Below are positions 1 through 5,334 of a stretch of DNA of 5,334 nucleotides, one piece after another. Each line of letters begins with the position of its first letter. The first letter of the stretch is position 1. Made by a program: the position numbers and the translations under genes. The notes beneath the pieces were generated by a model. It did not search any database and was not told the origin of the DNA. It worked only from the letters and a program-made list of their open reading frames with translations. This DNA is from an uncultured Actinomycetes bacterium (GTDB taxonomy: Bacteria; Actinomycetota; Actinomycetes; Nanopelagicales; Nanopelagicaceae), in the NCBI GenBank assembly GCA_903842855.1, contig CAIMNT010000065.1, positions 1 through 5,334 on the forward strand, read 5' to 3'.

Positions 1-1
1 C

Positions 2-664
2 ACAGTCCCTGAGTTCGATATCGAAATAGATATTGACCTTGAAAATAGCCAAGAAGCTATTCGCGAAGCTGGCATTGAAGATTCCGTAGGTCGCGATGCC
101 GTTTACCTATACGGCTATGGAATACATGAGCGCCATAAGAATCCAGATTGGAGATCATCAACCTTTGGATACTTTGATAATTACGCAGATACCGATGAAG
201 CGGAATTCAATGTCCTCAATCAAATGTGGCAATTTCTGCAAGAACAAGTAAAAAACGCTGAAACCCAGGGCAAGACAATTGGAATCTTTCACTATGGAAC
301 GCATGAAATTACCTGGTGGAGGAATTATGCGGAGCGCCATGCCTCCAAGCCTGGATCGCCCACACTTCAAGCGGTGGATGATTTCACCTCGAAGTACTTC
401 GTCAACCTACTGCCTTTGGCAAAAGAACTTGCCTTTCCGGTCACTGGATACTCGATTAAGGTGCTGGCACCACTTGCAGGGTTCAACTGGCAGGTAGATG
501 ATGCTGGGGGAGGTAACTCCATTGTCTACTACCAAAATGCAACTTCACTGGAAAATACAGAATTAGATCGCAGTACTGCTATCAGTTGGCTTAGGTCCTA
601 TAACGAAGATGATGTGCAAGCAACGATGGCAGTCCGCAATTACTTACGCTCACTTACTCTGTAA
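2..664 (+). CDS. TM0106-type RecB-like putative nuclease, C-terminal part (RNase H-like domain); 5' end outside window
   Basis: The frame is open from the first bases of the window and ends at TAA, with a second TAA directly after, so only the last 220 residues are visible. Numbering from the first full codon, the segment opens with FDIE (D6, E8), the DxE motif I of DEDD-type RNase H-fold exonucleases. It continues with a YLYGYG strand (about 35-40), an HYGTHE segment (about 97-102) and a final YNEDDVQAT motif (Y200, D203, D204). This order matches the RNase H-like domain (RNase_H_2 / YprB type) found in TM0106-family RecB-like putative nucleases, which usually carry a Cas4/RecB-like PD-(D/E)XK domain further upstream; that part is not visible here. 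The expected activity is cleavage of DNA or RNA in the cytoplasm, but the substrate of this family is not established. The protein ends after this domain, with no helicase domain following, unlike the longer fusion members. An isolated YprB-like exonuclease is the main alternative. Confidence 0.8.
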   Translation, partial: TVPEFDIEIDIDLENSQEAIREAGIEDSVGRDAVYLYGYGIHERHKNPDWRSSTFGYFDNYADTDEAEFNVLNQMWQFLQEQVKNAETQGKTIGIFHYGTHEITWWRNYAERHASKPGSPTLQAVDDFTSKYFVNLLPLAKELAFPVTGYSIKVLAPLAGFNWQVDDAGGGNSIVYYQNATSLENTELDRSTAISWLRSYNEDDVQATMAVRNYLRSLTL

Positions 665-676
665 TAAGCCTATTAG

Positions 677-718
677 TGGCTGTGCGTAACTGGCTGTGGA
701 TAACTGTATTTGAATAAC
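677..718 (+). repeat. Three tandem 14-bp units, each containing a DnaA-box-like core
   Basis: Three head-to-tail 14-mers are visible: TGGCTGTGCGTAAC (677-690), TGGCTGTGGATAAC (691-704) and TGTATTTGAATAAC (705-718). Units 1 and 2 differ at two positions, and units 2 and 3 agree at 10 of 14. All end in TAAC. The 9-bp core of each unit is a DnaA box on the minus strand: perfect in unit 2, and 7 of 9 in units 1 and 3. The repeat therefore spaces DnaA-box-like sites 14 bp apart. The third unit is the weakest and could be coincidental. Confidence 0.6.
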
Positions 719-728
719 TTTATCCACA
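681..728. promoter_or_regulatory. DnaA-box cluster
   Basis: Two sites match the consensus TTATCCACA at 9 of 9: 695-703 (minus strand, reads TGTGGATAA) and 720-728 (plus strand). They form an inverted pair with a 16-nt spacer. Two flanking degenerate boxes (7 of 9) lie at 681-689 and 709-717 on the minus strand. A further 7 of 9 site lies at 759-767 (plus). A TTATTCACA site, which fits the relaxed TTATNCACA consensus exactly, lies at 802-810 inside the next gene. Such clusters bind the initiator DnaA at origins, at DnaA-titration sites, or upstream of DnaA-regulated genes. No dnaA, dnaN or other origin-linked gene is visible nearby, so regulation or titration is as likely as an origin. Confidence 0.65.
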
Positions 729-729
729 T

Positions 730-759
730 TTCAAGTCCAACTAGCATTCTCAGTATAGT
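730..759 (+). promoter_or_regulatory. Candidate promoter for the nuclease/ATPase operon
   Basis: TATAGT (754-759) matches the sigma-70-type -10 hexamer at 5 of 6. The best -35 candidate, TTCAAG (730-735), is poor (3 of 6) with an 18-nt spacer. A start near 765-767 would leave a leader of about 30 nt before the ATG at 795. The perfect DnaA box at 720-728 sits immediately upstream of the -35 position, so DnaA binding could influence this promoter. It is supported by position and the -10 only. Confidence 0.4.
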
Positions 760-794
760 TATCCCGATATTCACGATTTGGAGTTCGCTACTAA

Positions 795-2000
795 ATGAGA
801 TTTATTCACACTTCAGACTGGCAGATAGGTATGCCTTTTCTCTTCTTAAAGGAAGAATCAAGAAAGGCTATGCACAATGCTCGTCTCGACGCCATCAAAG
901 CTATCGCGAAAATAGCAAAAGATGAGTCCGCAAATATAGATTTCGTATTGGTGTGTGGGGATATTGTCGATAGTCCTCGTATATCTGATTCTGCGCTCAA
1001 GCTACTTTTTCGTGAAATCGAAGGCATTAAGAAGGATGTTTATCTTCTTGCTGGAAATCACGAGTGGAATGGCACCGAATACATTTTCGGAAATGAATAT
1101 TTCAAAGGGATGCTTCCACCTAATGTCAGAATTTTGCAGGAGGGTGCAAACCAAACTTGTGTGGATGGAGTTGAGATCATCGCCGCACCCCTAAAGGGAA
1201 AGCATGCAGATCAAGATGTCCTGAAATCGGTGCTAAATCAACTTAAGAATTCTGAAGCGGTTCGAATTGTTGCGGGGCATGGGTCCCTAGATACTTTTAT
1301 CGATGTCGAAAGTGAGGATGAAAAGCTCAATTTTGAAGTGATAAAGGAATCTATATCCAAGAATCTTGTGCAATACGTTGGGCTTGGCGATCGTCACTCA
1401 GCAACCAGCATTGATTCTTCAGGTAAGCACGTGGCGTTCAAGAATGTAAAAAATGGTGGCGTATTGCCTGTTTATTACTCAGGGTCTCACGAGGCAACCG
1501 ATTACGACGAAATTGACTCTGGACAGATTTTGATTGTAGACATTGCCCAAAATAAGGAAGTTTCAGTCGAAAAAGTTAAGGTTGGTAATTGGAGTCTCAT
1601 AGAGGCGAGCACTCTTCAGAAGCCTACTGTTCTGCGTAATCGTGAAGATTTACAGGACCTGGAAAAGTTTATCGATGCGATTGAGGATCCTCGTCAGACG
1701 GCGATTAAAATATACTTAGATTCCGATCTTTACCTCGAAGATGACAGTTATCGCAAAGCACTCTTTCAGCATTGGCACGATGAGCTATTAGCGGGATTTA
1801 AAGTTTCAGAAAATAAAGCTATGCCTGCGCCTCGCATCAAGAAAGACCCTCTTGGATTTGAAATCCCAGCGAATCTCAAGGGATATGTGAGAGATTCTTA
1901 CCAGGCATTGAGAGATGAGGCGCTCAGCGAATCCTCTGAAGCCGAAGTAGCATATGAAGCGTTCAGCATGTTGACCTCCTTCCTAGGAGCAAACAGATGA
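795..2000 (+). CDS. SbcD/Mre11-like metallophosphoesterase (DNA repair exonuclease subunit, YhaO-like)
   Basis: This 401-residue protein is close to the usual length of SbcD (about 400). It belongs to the calcineurin-like metallophosphoesterases that act as two-metal nucleases partnered with a Rad50/SbcC-type ATPase. The core motifs appear in order: HTSDWQ (D8, Q10), CGDIVD (G55, D56), AGNHE (N88, H89), AGHGS (H162) and GLGDRHS (D199, H201). Two deviate from the SbcD pattern: DxQ replaces DxH, and GDxH replaces GHxH. Both variants are known to me from the YhaO-like branch of COG0420, so an active metal centre is still likely. The region from about 265 to the end would be the capping and partner-binding part. 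The ATG start is fixed by the canonical N-terminus MRFIHTSD, with a weak TTGGAG (778-783) upstream. The stop overlaps the next gene's start by 4 nt, indicating translational coupling. Expected role: processing of DNA ends or hairpins in the cytoplasm. It could equally be called yhaO-like or sbcD-like, so no symbol is assigned. Confidence 0.85.
   Translation: MRFIHTSDWQIGMPFLFLKEESRKAMHNARLDAIKAIAKIAKDESANIDFVLVCGDIVDSPRISDSALKLLFREIEGIKKDVYLLAGNHEWNGTEYIFGNEYFKGMLPPNVRILQEGANQTCVDGVEIIAAPLKGKHADQDVLKSVLNQLKNSEAVRIVAGHGSLDTFIDVESEDEKLNFEVIKESISKNLVQYVGLGDRHSATSIDSSGKHVAFKNVKNGGVLPVYYSGSHEATDYDEIDSGQILIVDIAQNKEVSVEKVKVGNWSLIEASTLQKPTVLRNREDLQDLEKFIDAIEDPRQTAIKIYLDSDLYLEDDSYRKALFQHWHDELLAGFKVSENKAMPAPRIKKDPLGFEIPANLKGYVRDSYQALRDEALSESSEAEVAYEAFSMLTSFLGANR
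1985..1989 (+). promoter_or_regulatory. Ribosome binding site inside the upstream gene, for the ATPase
   Basis: AGGAG lies 7 nt before the ATG at 1997, within the last codons of the metallophosphoesterase gene. Together with the ATGA stop/start overlap it supports the 1997 start and coupled translation of the two subunits. Confidence 0.75.
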
Positions 2001-3940
2001 AGGTCTTAGAAATTTGGGCTGAAAATGTTCGCGGAATTTCCACAAAAAAAGTAGTTAATCCGGCACCTAACGGAGTAACGCTTATTCACGCACCGAATGA
2101 AAGCGGCAAAACGACTCTTTCTGAGGTACTGACGTTCCTCTTTACATGGCCGTCTGATTTCAAAAATGCAACTCTTAAAAGTTTGCAGCCGGTTGGTAAA
2201 GATGTTGGACCTTCGATGGGCGCCACTATCGAAATTGGTCCCGATACCTACAAAATAAGAAAGCAGTGGCTCAAAGAGAAGAAAACTGAAGTCGAAATTA
2301 CGGGATCGCGCACTCTCCAATTAGCAGGACCTGATGCCCAGGCTGAGATTGAACGAATCTTTAAAGAATCTCTGGATAGCACCTTCTGGGAGCTTTTACA
2401 GCTGCAGCAGGCAGAATTCAATGCGTTGGTCGATAACGAATTCGGCAGTGATTTCTTGAAAGATTTGCAGAATCTTCTCGACAAGATTTCGACAGACACC
2501 GAAGAGGAGAGTGCGGATACTCTCTTTGAGAAAGTTAATACTGAGCATAAGAAGTGGTTTGCGGCCAAAGGGGGATCAACCACTGCCGCCGGCACTCAAG
2601 GTCGAGTACTCAGTGATCTACTTGATGAAATTGAAACCCTGAAGGATGAGGAGCGAAATTTAAGAGGGCGAATTGCTGAGAGTGCAAAAGTTGAACAAGC
2701 GGTAAAAGTTGATCGGGTAGATGTCGAATATCTGAAAGCAGCCTTTCAGGCGCAGGATTTCAATAGAAAAATTTCGCCTTTGATTACTAAGGAAAAGAAT
2801 TATGAGCTTATTGCTAAAGCAATTGATGACGCATTCATTGCTAACCCAATCCTAAAGACGTATTCTTCTGAGAAATTTGCCAGACTTCAAAAGATTTACC
2901 CTCTCGAGCTTAAATTTAGCGCACTGAATTCACTTACCCTGAAATCATTACAAGAGAATGTAATTCAGATTCAAGGTGAGGCAATCAGCTTAAGCAAGAA
3001 CGACTCTCAGGAGGTTGCATTAGAACCAGGCTTAAGGATTGAAATTCCTGGAATCCTTGAAATTTCATATGGTTCAGCTTCTGAAGATGCTCCTAATCTT
3101 GGGGCAGCGCATAACGAATTCGAAGCTCTGCTATTCGAGATGGGGCTTAACAGCTGGACTGAAGCGGAGGAGCTGGCACGTGAGTTTTCAGCTCTAACAA
3201 GTAAAAAAGAGCAGCTTGCCGCTCTCGAGGAAATTCAATCTTTAGAGAGCATCCGAGAAGAGTTGAAAGCTTTACAGAATCAAGTGGCATCATTCCCCAA
3301 TTGGGAAGAACTCATCGCATCCCCACAAGTTGATTTCAAAGACTTGGATCGTCGATCAAATGAGGATGCGGTCGCTCAAGGACGCTGGATAGAAATCAAT
3401 AAGAATGGCTGGGATCAAAAGCTCAACGAAACAATTTCTCTTATTCAAAGCGCAGAATCTCAAATTAAACGTCTTAAGCTCCAACGTGACGCCATCAAGA
3501 AACTTCACGAGACTCTCATTGAACAACGTGAAAAATCTGCTAAGCATGTAGCGCCAATCTTTGCAGAAAAACTTAATGAACTTGCGAAAGCATTCTTCGG
3601 TCAGGGTGTTGATTTCCATGTAGATGACGAGTTCTCAATTCAATCTCGCTACAAGGATGGTTCTAGCGTTCCAGTTACCAGTCTTTCTACGGGCGCCAAA
3701 GAGCAACTCGCAATATTGATTCGCTTGACCTTGTCTAGATTGGTGCAGTTGGGCAATGAGGACAACCTATCCGTGCCTGTGATATTCGACGACGAATTTG
3801 GACACACAGACCCAGTTCGCCTAAAGGAAATGGCTACGCTCATCAAGAATCTGGAAGACCAGCAATTCATCTTTATGACCTGCTACCCAGATAAATTCAA
3901 TGATTTTGAGATAGCAAAGAAGATTGACCTACTTGCGTGA
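1997..3940 (+). CDS. SbcC/Rad50/YhaN-like ATPase, short form without zinc hook
   Basis: This 647-residue ABC-type ATPase of the Rad50/SbcC/SMC group is the probable partner of the preceding nuclease. Visible motifs: Walker A APNESGKTT (32-40; A32 replaces the usual first Gly), a Q-loop-like segment LQLQQAEF (about 134-141), signature LSTG (563-566), Walker B VPVIFDDE (593-600, with D599 and E600 in the catalytic position), D-loop GHTD (602-605), and FMTCYP (627-631) where the switch His is replaced by Y630. Heptad-like, charged helical stretches around 203-235, 384-445 and 475-525 suggest short broken coiled coils, with a probable small folded segment near 340-375. C629 is the only cysteine, so there is no CxxC zinc hook. 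The protein is well below SbcC (about 1050) and B. subtilis YhaN (about 960) in length. It should couple ATP binding to opening of the nuclease on DNA ends. The family call is firm; the precise orthology (SbcC versus YhaN) is not. Confidence 0.85.
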   Translation: MKVLEIWAENVRGISTKKVVNPAPNGVTLIHAPNESGKTTLSEVLTFLFTWPSDFKNATLKSLQPVGKDVGPSMGATIEIGPDTYKIRKQWLKEKKTEVEITGSRTLQLAGPDAQAEIERIFKESLDSTFWELLQLQQAEFNALVDNEFGSDFLKDLQNLLDKISTDTEEESADTLFEKVNTEHKKWFAAKGGSTTAAGTQGRVLSDLLDEIETLKDEERNLRGRIAESAKVEQAVKVDRVDVEYLKAAFQAQDFNRKISPLITKEKNYELIAKAIDDAFIANPILKTYSSEKFARLQKIYPLELKFSALNSLTLKSLQENVIQIQGEAISLSKNDSQEVALEPGLRIEIPGILEISYGSASEDAPNLGAAHNEFEALLFEMGLNSWTEAEELAREFSALTSKKEQLAALEEIQSLESIREELKALQNQVASFPNWEELIASPQVDFKDLDRRSNEDAVAQGRWIEINKNGWDQKLNETISLIQSAESQIKRLKLQRDAIKKLHETLIEQREKSAKHVAPIFAEKLNELAKAFFGQGVDFHVDDEFSIQSRYKDGSSVPVTSLSTGAKEQLAILIRLTLSRLVQLGNEDNLSVPVIFDDEFGHTDPVRLKEMATLIKNLEDQQFIFMTCYPDKFNDFEIAKKIDLLA

Positions 3941-3983
3941 GTCTAGCTTCCAAGTCAGAAAAGCAATAAATTACAGTTAAGTT

Positions 3984-3990
3984 AAGGAAG
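3984..3990 (+). promoter_or_regulatory. Ribosome binding site for the hypothetical gene
   Basis: AAGGAAG ends 2 nt before the ATG at 3993, with the AGGA core 4 nt away. The spacing is tight but it supports that start. The 52-nt gap after the ATPase stop shows no hairpin terminator and no convincing promoter, so read-through from the upstream operon is plausible. Confidence 0.55.
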
Positions 3991-3992
3991 CT

Positions 3993-4544
3993 ATGGCGCT
4001 ATATACAGAAGATCAAAAAAGTCATTTCAAATGTGTCTCCCAAGAGACAGTTGATTTGCTGAATTCACTTGGATACAAAGCCAAAGTTGGCACACAACAA
4101 GGTCTTTCCTACCCAGCAGTTCGGGAAGGCGCTTGGACTCTCGCAATGCTTTGGGATGATGGCAAAGGCTGGTCCTGCCCAGGCTACTCAAAATTCCCAG
4201 GTCCTCATTGGCATTGGTTTCTTTCTTCTAATCTAGAAAACTTTGGAGTCTCGTACGCGACCGGCATCTCCCTTCGATTAGTTGTTGACCCGTTTAATCC
4301 TCAGTTGATTTCATTCGTGATGAGATTTGTTCTTTCGGATCCATGCCGAGTGCCGCACGCAGGGCGAACACCAAATTTCTTGTGCCCGGATTGCGGGGGA
4401 GATTGGGATTTGCCGCAACAAGAGCCTGGCGTCTTTGGAAAATTCATGAGCCCCCTTGTGACATTGAGCGTAACCGAGGGCAGCGTAGACCCAGAAGGTT
4501 GGGATCCAGTTGCATTGAATATGGCCTTTAACATCCCTGAATAG
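3993..4544 (+). CDS. Hypothetical protein with CPDCGG motif
   Basis: I do not recognise this 183-residue protein. It has no signal peptide and no membrane segment and looks like a soluble globular protein. Notable features are a tryptophan-rich stretch GPHWHWF (70-76), a beta-rich middle (about 92-114, with hydrophobic alternation), and a CPDCGG motif (C131, C134) that could provide half of a zinc site. C14, C62 and C118, or the histidines H72, H74 and H122, might complete it, but the pairing cannot be seen. The C-terminus is acidic and proline/tryptophan-containing. It lies 52 nt after the ATPase gene on the same strand with no visible terminator between, so it may be the third gene of that operon. 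Its GC content looks higher than that of its neighbours in places. It is accepted as real because of its length, its RBS and its amino-acid composition. Confidence 0.7.
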   Translation: MALYTEDQKSHFKCVSQETVDLLNSLGYKAKVGTQQGLSYPAVREGAWTLAMLWDDGKGWSCPGYSKFPGPHWHWFLSSNLENFGVSYATGISLRLVVDPFNPQLISFVMRFVLSDPCRVPHAGRTPNFLCPDCGGDWDLPQQEPGVFGKFMSPLVTLSVTEGSVDPEGWDPVALNMAFNIPE

Positions 4545-4576
4545 GGAATAAGCCGTTAATTCACGCTTCACCCCAC

Positions 4577-4592
4577 CCGAACACCTGTTCGA
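4577..4592. promoter_or_regulatory. LexA-binding site (SOS box, actinobacterial/Gram-positive type)
   Basis: CCGAACACCTGTTCGA is a near-palindrome with the arms CGAAC and GTTCG around ACCT. It matches the actinobacterial SOS box TCGAAC-N4-GTTCGA at 11 of 12 fixed positions; only the first base differs. Its reverse complement, TCGAACAGGTGTTCGG, resembles the box I recall upstream of Mycobacterium tuberculosis recA. The box lies 5 nt upstream of a possible -10 (TATGTT), a position from which LexA would block transcription towards the TPR gene. The stem is short and has no following T-tract, so a terminator is unlikely. Confidence 0.75.
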
Positions 4593-4659
4593 ATTCTATG
4601 TTACTCTCCGCTTCCCCCTAAAACTCCGCCCCAAGCAGCAACCCCAGGCCCAAGCGAAG

Positions 4660-4682
4660 ATGTCAGTGACGGTCTGTAACTT
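4660..4682 (+). promoter_or_regulatory. RecA-NDp / PafBC-type DNA-damage-inducible promoter
   Basis: ATGTCAGTG (4660-4668), exactly 8 nt, then TAACTT (4677-4682). The published mycobacterial motif for LexA-independent DNA-damage induction is TTGTCRGTG-N8-TANNNT. Here 8 of 9 upstream positions match (only the first, weakly conserved T differs), the spacing is exact, and all three fixed -10 positions match. A start around 4688-4690 would leave a leader of about 36 nt carrying the AGAGAGGA ribosome binding site. In actinobacteria this motif is controlled by the WYL-domain activator PafBC. Confidence 0.75.
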
Positions 4683-4712
4683 TCCCACCAGTCAGAAGCA
4701 CCAGTGTCTACA

Positions 4713-4720
4713 AGAGAGGA
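4713..4720 (+). promoter_or_regulatory. Ribosome binding site deciding the GTG start of the TPR gene
   Basis: AGAGAGGA lies 4 nt before the GTG at 4725. A second in-frame GTG at 4704 has only a weak AGAAG (4694-4698) before it and would sit about 15 nt from the predicted transcript start. An in-frame stop at 4677-4679 excludes any start further upstream, so 4725 is preferred. Confidence 0.6.
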
Positions 4721-4724
4721 ATCG

Positions 4725-5334
4725 GTGAGCGCCGAAAACAACGATCACAACACCCAAGAGCAAGAACTCTGGGAGCGCATTCGCACGACCGAAGGTGCAG
4801 AGCGAGCTGAAGTTCTAGATGAACTCAGCCACATTGCATACAACAGAGATAACTACATTGAATGCTTACATCTAGTAGATACCTCAATAGAGATCTACTT
4901 TAAGCAAGGTGGATTAGATCTTTATCTCAAAGAGCTAATGCATCTCTACCACGGCAAAGTGCATTGCTTCGAAAACCTCAAGCGCCATTCAGAAGCAGCC
5001 GAGGCACACGAAGAACTTGCGAAGATGAAAGCCCTCGATGACGACATCGAAGCCCAAGCTGAAGAGCTGCGTGCAGCAGGACGCGCTTGGTACAAAGTTG
5101 AAGAATGGCGGAAGTCGCTCGACAACCACCTCGCCGCAAAGGCGCTGACATATCCAGACATCACAACCCTTTCCATGGGTGTTGATAACCTCAACATCGG
5201 AATGGCGCTCGCGAAACTTAAGAACTATAAAGATGCAATCGAAAGTTACTTAAGCGCTCGCTCCCTCTGCAAAGAGGCTAAGAACCCCGAATTTGTTAAC
5301 TGGTGTGATAACTACTTATCACTCTCATACATCG
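4725..5334 (+). CDS. TPR-repeat protein, N-terminal part, probably DNA-damage inducible; 3' end outside window
   Basis: The frame is open for 203 codons from a GTG start to the window edge. The start is polar and acidic (MSAENNDHNTQEQE), with no signal peptide or membrane segment, so the protein is cytoplasmic. The rest is almost entirely amphipathic helix pairs of tetratricopeptide type. The clearest unit is about 157-190, with the pattern G159-xx-L162-A163, N167-Y168 (KNYKDAIE), A171, Y175 and A178. A helix pair at about 118-144 (AGRAWYKVEEW...) and another around 74-104 look like degenerate repeats. TPR proteins are scaffolds for protein partners, and no catalytic motif is visible in this part; an enzymatic or effector domain could follow beyond the window. 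The upstream region combines a LexA box and a RecA-NDp-like promoter, which suggests strong induction by DNA damage. I cannot assign a named family. Confidence 0.75.
   Translation, partial: MSAENNDHNTQEQELWERIRTTEGAERAEVLDELSHIAYNRDNYIECLHLVDTSIEIYFKQGGLDLYLKELMHLYHGKVHCFENLKRHSEAAEAHEELAKMKALDDDIEAQAEELRAAGRAWYKVEEWRKSLDNHLAAKALTYPDITTLSMGVDNLNIGMALAKLKNYKDAIESYLSARSLCKEAKNPEFVNWCDNYLSLSYI

Larger units (their letters stand above)
4545..4724. other. Intergenic regulatory region upstream of the TPR gene
   Basis: This 180-nt gap has no convincing protein gene. It contains a LexA-type box, a possible -10 just after it (TATGTT, 4597-4602, no good -35), a RecA-NDp-like promoter and the RBS of the TPR gene. 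No intrinsic terminator with a T-tract is visible. The stretch 4616-4655 is rich in C and A and shows no recognised motif. Confidence 0.6.

Noticed and set aside
662..675. Inverted repeat TAATA-AGCC-TATTA at the end of the putative nuclease gene
   Set aside because: The 5-bp stem is all A/T and has no T-tract. It partly results from the double TAA stop.
681..728. Interpretation of the DnaA-box cluster as the chromosomal origin
   Set aside because: No dnaA, dnaN, gyrB, rpmH or parAB genes are visible, and no clear AT-rich unwinding element accompanies the boxes. It is kept only as a DnaA-binding cluster.
2248..2595. Minus-strand ORF of 115 codons within the ATPase gene
   Set aside because: It is opposite the well-supported ATPase domain. 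Its Ser/Cys/Leu-rich composition is typical of an antisense shadow.
4534..4547. Hairpin TCCCT-GAAT-AGGGA over the stop codon of the hypothetical gene, a possible terminator
   Set aside because: The stem is only 5 bp and no T-tract follows, so it is not convincing as an intrinsic terminator.
4301..4571. Minus-strand ORFs opposite the hypothetical gene, which could have been a divergent target of the LexA box
   Set aside because: They lie antisense to a better-supported gene, have no RBS and show no recognisable protein features.
4598..4621. Seven-codon ORF just after the LexA box, a possible leader peptide
   Set aside because: It has no RBS, no attenuator-like hairpins and no run of regulatory codons.
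4660..4728. Small ORF of 22 codons (ATG at 4660) whose TGA overlaps the GTG start of the TPR gene as GTGA
   Set aside because: It has no good RBS and its ATG lies inside the RecA-NDp-like promoter, upstream of the predicted transcript start, so it would not be on that transcript. The overlap is likely chance.

Overview
The window is a piece of bacterial chromosome, about mid-40s % GC by eye, with all supported genes on the + strand. It is most likely from a low-GC member of the Actinomycetota; a freshwater acI / Nanopelagicales-type organism would fit, but that is inference. The best lineage evidence is regulatory. One promoter region carries both a LexA box of the Gram-positive/actinobacterial type (GAAC-N4-GTTC core) and a near-perfect RecA-NDp/PafBC-type promoter, a motif known mainly from actinobacteria.

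Layout. (1) 2-664: C-terminal part of a TM0106-type putative nuclease, ending in an RNase H-like (DEDD exonuclease-fold) domain. (2) 665-794: short intergenic region with a compact cluster of DnaA boxes (two perfect TTATCCACA sites in inverted orientation plus degenerate ones on a 14-bp repeat period), followed by a probable promoter. (3) 795-2000 and 1997-3940: a two-gene operon with an ATGA overlap. It encodes an SbcD/Mre11-type metallophosphoesterase and a small SbcC/Rad50/YhaN-type ATPase without a zinc hook. (4) 3993-4544: a hypothetical protein of unknown function with a CPDCGG motif, possibly co-transcribed with the pair. (5) 4545-4724: regulatory region with the LexA box and the RecA-NDp-like promoter. 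(6) 4725 to the window end: the start of a TPR-repeat protein. It begins with GTG and is cut by the window edge.

How the parts fit. The neighbourhood looks like DNA metabolism and repair: a putative nuclease, an Mre11-Rad50-like nuclease/ATPase pair, and a TPR protein whose upstream region has the two-promoter logic described for mycobacterial recA (one LexA-repressed, one LexA-independent). The most notable inference is that this uncharacterised TPR protein belongs to the DNA-damage response. The second is that the DnaA boxes just upstream of the nuclease/ATPase operon may link that operon, or local DnaA titration, to replication. Both rest on motif matches read by eye and have not been tested by expression or binding data.
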